Shown: in pieces, positions 30,502-32,930 of the stretch
How positions within the stretch are numbered: position 1 is the first letter of the stretch
How the letters are laid out: every line of letters begins with the position of its first letter
Assembly: GCF_001683335.1 (NCBI RefSeq)
Contig: NZ_CP016201.1
Location: 678,330-711,259 of the forward strand
Direction of reading: 5' to 3'
DNA length: 32,930 bases
Source of the DNA: Selenomonas sp. oral taxon 126
GTDB lineage: Bacteria; Bacillota; Negativicutes; Selenomonadales; Selenomonadaceae
The notes under the pieces: model-generated
The model's database searches: none
What the model saw: only the letters and a program-made list of their open reading frames with translations
Told to the model about the DNA's origin: nothing
Program-made: the position numbers and the translations under genes

Positions 30502-30948
30502 ATGCCGAAAAGCACCGAGGAACTGAAGAACGATTTACACCTAGCCTCCGGTATAGAGGGGTTTCTCGTGGACAATCGGAAGGACTTCCGCCAATATACG
30601 CTGGCAGAATATCTGCATCATCTTCTGAAGGAAAAACGCCTGATCAAAAAGGATGTCGTACGAGATTCCCTCTTGGAGCGCATCTACGCTTATCATATAT
30701 TCGCCGGACGCAAAAAACAACCTGCGCGAAACAAGGTCATTTCCCTCGCCCTCGCCATGAAGCTGACACCGGAGGAGACGCAATATCTCCTCTACTACGC
30801 GGGAGCGGAGCAACTCTACGTCCGCAATCCGCGCGACAGCATCCTGTGGTACGCGCTCGAGCACCACATGAGCGTGCTTGACACGAACCTCATGCTCCAA
30901 AAGATGTCGGAACTGACCCTGCTGAACGTAGGGGAGGAGCTGTCTTAA
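30502..30948 (+). CDS. Helical, HTH-like protein next to the kinase
   Basis: The 148-residue all-helical protein starts MPKSTEELKNDLHLASGIEG. The stretch LAEYLHHLLKEKRLIKKDVV and the later KVISLALAMKLTPEETQYLL resemble the degenerate XRE-like domain seen in small proteins paired with bacterial Ser/Thr kinases. An AGGAG site precedes the ATG. It shares an 81-bp divergent region with the kinase, which suggests a kinase target or regulator; this is inferred. The stop codon falls in the TTAA that adjoins a fragment of the small mobile element, so the original C-terminus may be altered. Confidence 0.55.
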   Translation: MPKSTEELKNDLHLASGIEGFLVDNRKDFRQYTLAEYLHHLLKEKRLIKKDVVRDSLLERIYAYHIFAGRKKQPARNKVISLALAMKLTPEETQYLLYYAGAEQLYVRNPRDSILWYALEHHMSVLDTNLMLQKMSELTLLNVGEELS

Positions 30949-30980
30949 GGAATCGCTGATAAAATGAAGTCCGTCAGATT
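30949..30980. repeat. Terminal fragment of the small mobile repeat
   Basis: GGAATCGCTGATAAAATGAA and the next 12 bases are identical to the left end of the copy at 31700-31860 and are preceded by TTAA. The rest of the element is absent; the abiEii 3' end follows directly. Confidence 0.8.
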
Positions 30981-30998
30981 TAAAATAGTGCCCAGGTT

Positions 30999-32012
30999 TT
31001 ATACCATGCCCTCGTAGCGTGAGAACAGTTGGCGCACCGCAGCCATGACAGTACTCCAATTAAGGTCGGACGCATACGAAAACTTTTTCTGGTAGGCCAC
31101 CCACAGGTTCTGCATGACCGGGCTGCTTTCCACTTCGTCAAAGACTTCGGCGGCCTCGGCCAGATGACGCTCGGTGTCGCGCTTGCGGGCTGTCGCCGGA
31201 AGAGCATCATGGAGAATGTGCGGGTCTAGAGTGATGCCGTAGATCTGTTGTAGAATGGCAATGTCGTAAAAATCCCTCATACGGGTATTCGTCGTGGTGC
31301 GCGTGATGATGGTCTCTAACTTTTCCGCCAGCACAGTTTCGAGATTGTAGGCCCACACATCAAGTGACCGATCTTCCAGCATGAGTTTGAAACTGTACTT
31401 TACCTCCTTGGGGGTAATGGCATCGCCTGTGGAGATATCGATTTTCAGAGGGGTGCGCACCCCATCAAAGAGCGCTGTCATTGTGACCCGTATGCCCGGA
31501 TATTCTGCCTCATCCATGATCTCTGAGATGCTTTTCACTTGAAAGGTAACACCGTCATCAAGGGGAACAGCGATGATCTCGGTCATCATGTTCTCCACGT
31601 CCTCTACATTGACGTTGACCCCCTTGATGGTCGCATCCATGTCCATCGTGGAGCGAGCGTCTAGCCCAACCATTGCCGCCACCAGCATACCACCTTTAAG
31701 GAATCGCTGATAAAATGAAGTCCGTCAGATTGGCGTAGATTTTTCGTCCGAACAAGGAGGCAAACCGGACGCATAGCAAGGGCTATGTGGAGGATTTGCC
31801 GACACAGTGCGGGCAAAAAAGATGCGTCAAGATGGCGGTGCTGAATTTATCAGTGCTTCCTTAAGGATGAATTGATCGCAATAAGCTGAGAGAGAAATGC
31901 GTTCCAGGAACCGCTCCATCATATAGTTTCGCATCAGGCTCTGTGCATCCGCAGCATTTTTCCTAGTAAGGCTGCGAATCAAATCTTTCAGCTGCCTCGC
32001 CGTTCTAATCAT
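30999..32012 (-). pseudogene. abiEii: AbiEii toxin (type IV), split by the mobile element
   Basis: The N-terminal frame starts at the ATG at 32012 (MIRTARQLKDLIRSLTRKNA) and reads to FILK, where the element at 31700-31860 intervenes. The remaining frame resumes directly after it with GGMLVAAMVGLDARSTMDMD and runs to the stop at 30999. AbiEii is a nucleotidyltransferase-like toxin; its D-x-D (MDMD) pair survives, but it is cut off from the N-terminus. Removing the element and one TTAA restores a single frame, so the inactivation is recent. The upstream part would yield a 61-residue peptide ending EALINSAPPS. The gene overlaps abiEi by ATGA. Confidence 0.92.
31700..31860. mobile_element. Small non-autonomous element (MITE-like), complete copy 2
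   Basis: This is a 161-bp element with inverted ends GGAATCGCTGATAAA and GGAAGCACTGATAAA (reverse strand). It is flanked by TTAA at 31696-31699 and 31861-31864. It is in opposite orientation to the copy at 23547-23706 and similar over its full length, including the CATAGC/GCTATG hairpin. It has no coding capacity. A transposase supplied elsewhere is required. Confidence 0.9.
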
Positions 32013-32602
32013 AAGAGCACCTCTAAATATTGCCGTAAAATTTTCTCGACCCGGAACAGCTTTGCATAGCGTATCAGCGTGCGAAGATCTTTATCCTTTC
32101 GCCTGACATATGCCTTCAAAGCTCCCTGGAAGTTCTGCACCTCGATTTGGTTCCGCCTACGAAGCACATCACAAACCGTTCGCTCCATATCATAGACCGG
32201 CACATTGTGCCCAAAAGGTGTCTGCCTGGTAATCAGGCCAACCTCGTGCAGCTCCGCCTTAATCGTAAAGACCTGCATGCCCTCATTCTTAAGGCGCGTG
32301 GGATTGTAGCCCGTTTTGACTGTGACGGAATATTCCAAGGGCTCCCGGTCAGTCAGGTCATGGAAAAACAACGCCGTTTCATGGGAAAAAACCGCCTGCG
32401 GGCAGCGCAGATGTAAAAGGTACATGGAATCCACCCAGGCATCTTTGGAAAGATAAATCCCATGTGCCGCCTGTTCCAGCCCGCGAGACTGCACAAATTG
32501 ATAAAAAACTGTTTTTGAGATTCCAGCAGCAATAACCTGTCCGGTGCGCAGTAACCCGCCCTGATTTTCCAGCAGATGATCCAGCTGTTCAAATTGACTC
32601 AC
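32009..32602 (-). CDS. abiEi: AbiEi antitoxin (type IV)
   Basis: The protein of about 197 residues has an N-terminal winged-helix region (residues 12-50, GGLLRTGQVIAAGISKTVFY) and the AbiEi body (HGIYLSKDAWVD, FSHETALFFHDLTDREP, VYDMERTVCDVLRRRNQIEV). It represses its own promoter and neutralises AbiEii. GTG at 32602 is chosen because GGAAGG is then 8 nt away; the GTG at 32611 touches the Shine-Dalgarno sequence. An operator-like palindrome lies directly upstream. With the toxin gene split, the antitoxin is no longer needed but appears intact. Confidence 0.9.
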   Translation of the reverse strand: MSQFEQLDHLLENQGGLLRTGQVIAAGISKTVFYQFVQSRGLEQAAHGIYLSKDAWVDSMYLLHLRCPQAVFSHETALFFHDLTDREPLEYSVTVKTGYNPTRLKNEGMQVFTIKAELHEVGLITRQTPFGHNVPVYDMERTVCDVLRRRNQIEVQNFQGALKAYVRRKDKDLRTLIRYAKLFRVEKILRQYLEVLL

Positions 32603-32619
32603 GACGCTCACCTTCCTTT

Positions 32620-32649
32620 CATGCTAATACTATATGCGAAATTAGCATG
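32620..32649 (-). promoter_or_regulatory. abiE operator and promoter
   Basis: Perfect 9-bp inverted repeat CATGCTAAT (32620-32628) and ATTAGCATG (32641-32649). A TATAGT -10-like box lies in the loop on the minus strand. AbiEi proteins bind inverted repeats at their promoter, so this is the likely autoregulatory site. Confidence 0.65.
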
Positions 32650-32674
32650 AAAGAAAAGTATTTTTCTTTTGGAT

Positions 32675-32744
32675 ATCGAGTAGGAGACGGTGATTAGCCG
32701 CCGTCCTCTCACACCACCGTGCGTACCGTTCGGTACACGGCGGT
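32675..32744 (-). ncRNA. Group II intron domains V and VI (3' end)
   Basis: On the minus strand ACCGCCGTGTACC, GAAC and GGTACGCACGGTGGT form a domain V hairpin with a two-base CG bulge (32713-32744). GAGGACGGCGGCTAATCACC then GTCTCC forms domain VI with a candidate branch A. The intron would end at CTCGAT, near 32675, with a terminal AY dinucleotide. The CGC in domain V hints at a bacterial class such as IIC. Confidence 0.65.
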
Positions 32745-32745
32745 T

Positions 32746-32928
32746 TCAATAGGTTGCGTGTACAGACTGATATGCCTCGGCTAAATCATAAAAGCCGAAG
32801 CGTATCAGTCTTTCTTTTGTCATTGCCATCTTGACCGCCACCGTGTTGCTTGTCCACCAACAACCTCTCCGGCAGTTTCCTGCTTTGTAGGCTGTTTCAA
32901 GGGGAACTCCCAACTTGCATAAATTACG
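32746..32928 (-). CDS. Group II intron reverse transcriptase/maturase, C-terminal end (runs off window)
   Basis: Sixty codons to the stop at 32746 read RNLCKLGVPLETAYKAGNCR, then RGCWWTSNTVAVKMAMTKER and GFYDLAEAYQSVHATY. This is the typical end of group II intron-encoded reverse transcriptases (an R-G-x-W block, then N, then L-x-x-x-G-Y/F-x-D-L). The rest lies outside the window. Its position directly before domain V fits an open reading frame in domain IV. Whether the intron is complete cannot be seen. Confidence 0.8.
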   Translation of the reverse strand, partial: RNLCKLGVPLETAYKAGNCRRGCWWTSNTVAVKMAMTKERLIRFGFYDLAEAYQSVHATY

Positions 32929-32930
32929 AA

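Noticed and set aside
1-32930. tRNA, rRNA or replication origin
   Set aside because: No cloverleaf, rRNA segment or DnaA-box cluster was noticed by eye; a covariance-model scan was not possible.

Overview
The window looks like chromosome from a Selenomonas-like member of the Negativicutes, the Firmicutes that carry an outer membrane. Three things point there: two porins with an N-terminal SLH domain (OmpM type), two TonB-dependent receptors plus a TpsA-type hemagglutinin (all outer-membrane or secreted proteins), and a GC-rich coding style combined with Gram-positive-like ribosome binding sites and strong TTGACA/TATAAT promoters. No rRNA or tRNA gene was seen.

Left part (1-6100), accessory: the start of a Fic protein with an operator-like inverted repeat around its -10 box; an RHH antitoxin/YoeB toxin pair; a PIN-domain gene overlapping a small partner; a remnant of diaminopropionate ammonia-lyase (dpaL) with an internal deletion; a dead IS30-type element with both terminal repeats; an HTH-ImmA/IrrE + DUF4411 (PIN-like) pair; then a full-length dpaL. 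The remnant and the full dpaL flank the accessory genes and share a promoter layout.

Middle (6150-17160), cell surface: two tandem SLH porins with almost identical promoters and roughly 110-nt leaders; a truncated YefM antitoxin; a TonB receptor translationally coupled to a periplasmic metal-chelate binding protein; and a 1304-residue two-partner-secretion hemagglutinin with GLUG and YDG repeats. Next come an outer-membrane protein tail, an RHH/YafQ pair and a small GNAT protein.

Iron-type uptake locus (18221-26285, all minus strand): a LysR regulator, a 537-residue nitrogenase component-1-like protein, a TonB receptor, a lipoprotein binding protein, a FecCD permease and an ATPase, several joined by short overlaps. 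The nitrogenase-like protein is the most unusual gene here. It appears to hold two copies of the cluster-ligand module of nitrogenase component 1 in one chain, no NifH-like partner is present, and it sits in a transport locus.

Right part (26400-32930), accessory: a DUF4303-like protein with a second GNAT copy, a short Rpn-like tail protein, a secreted protein, a zinc-ribbon membrane protein, a membrane Ser/Thr kinase divergent from a small helical protein, an AbiE system, and the 3' end of a group II intron. A small non-autonomous element (about 160 bp, ends GGAAGCACTGATAAA, 4-bp target duplication) occurs twice intact and twice as fragments. One intact copy splits the abiEii toxin gene, the other lies in the leader of the TonB receptor of the iron locus, and one fragment ends the yefM remnant.
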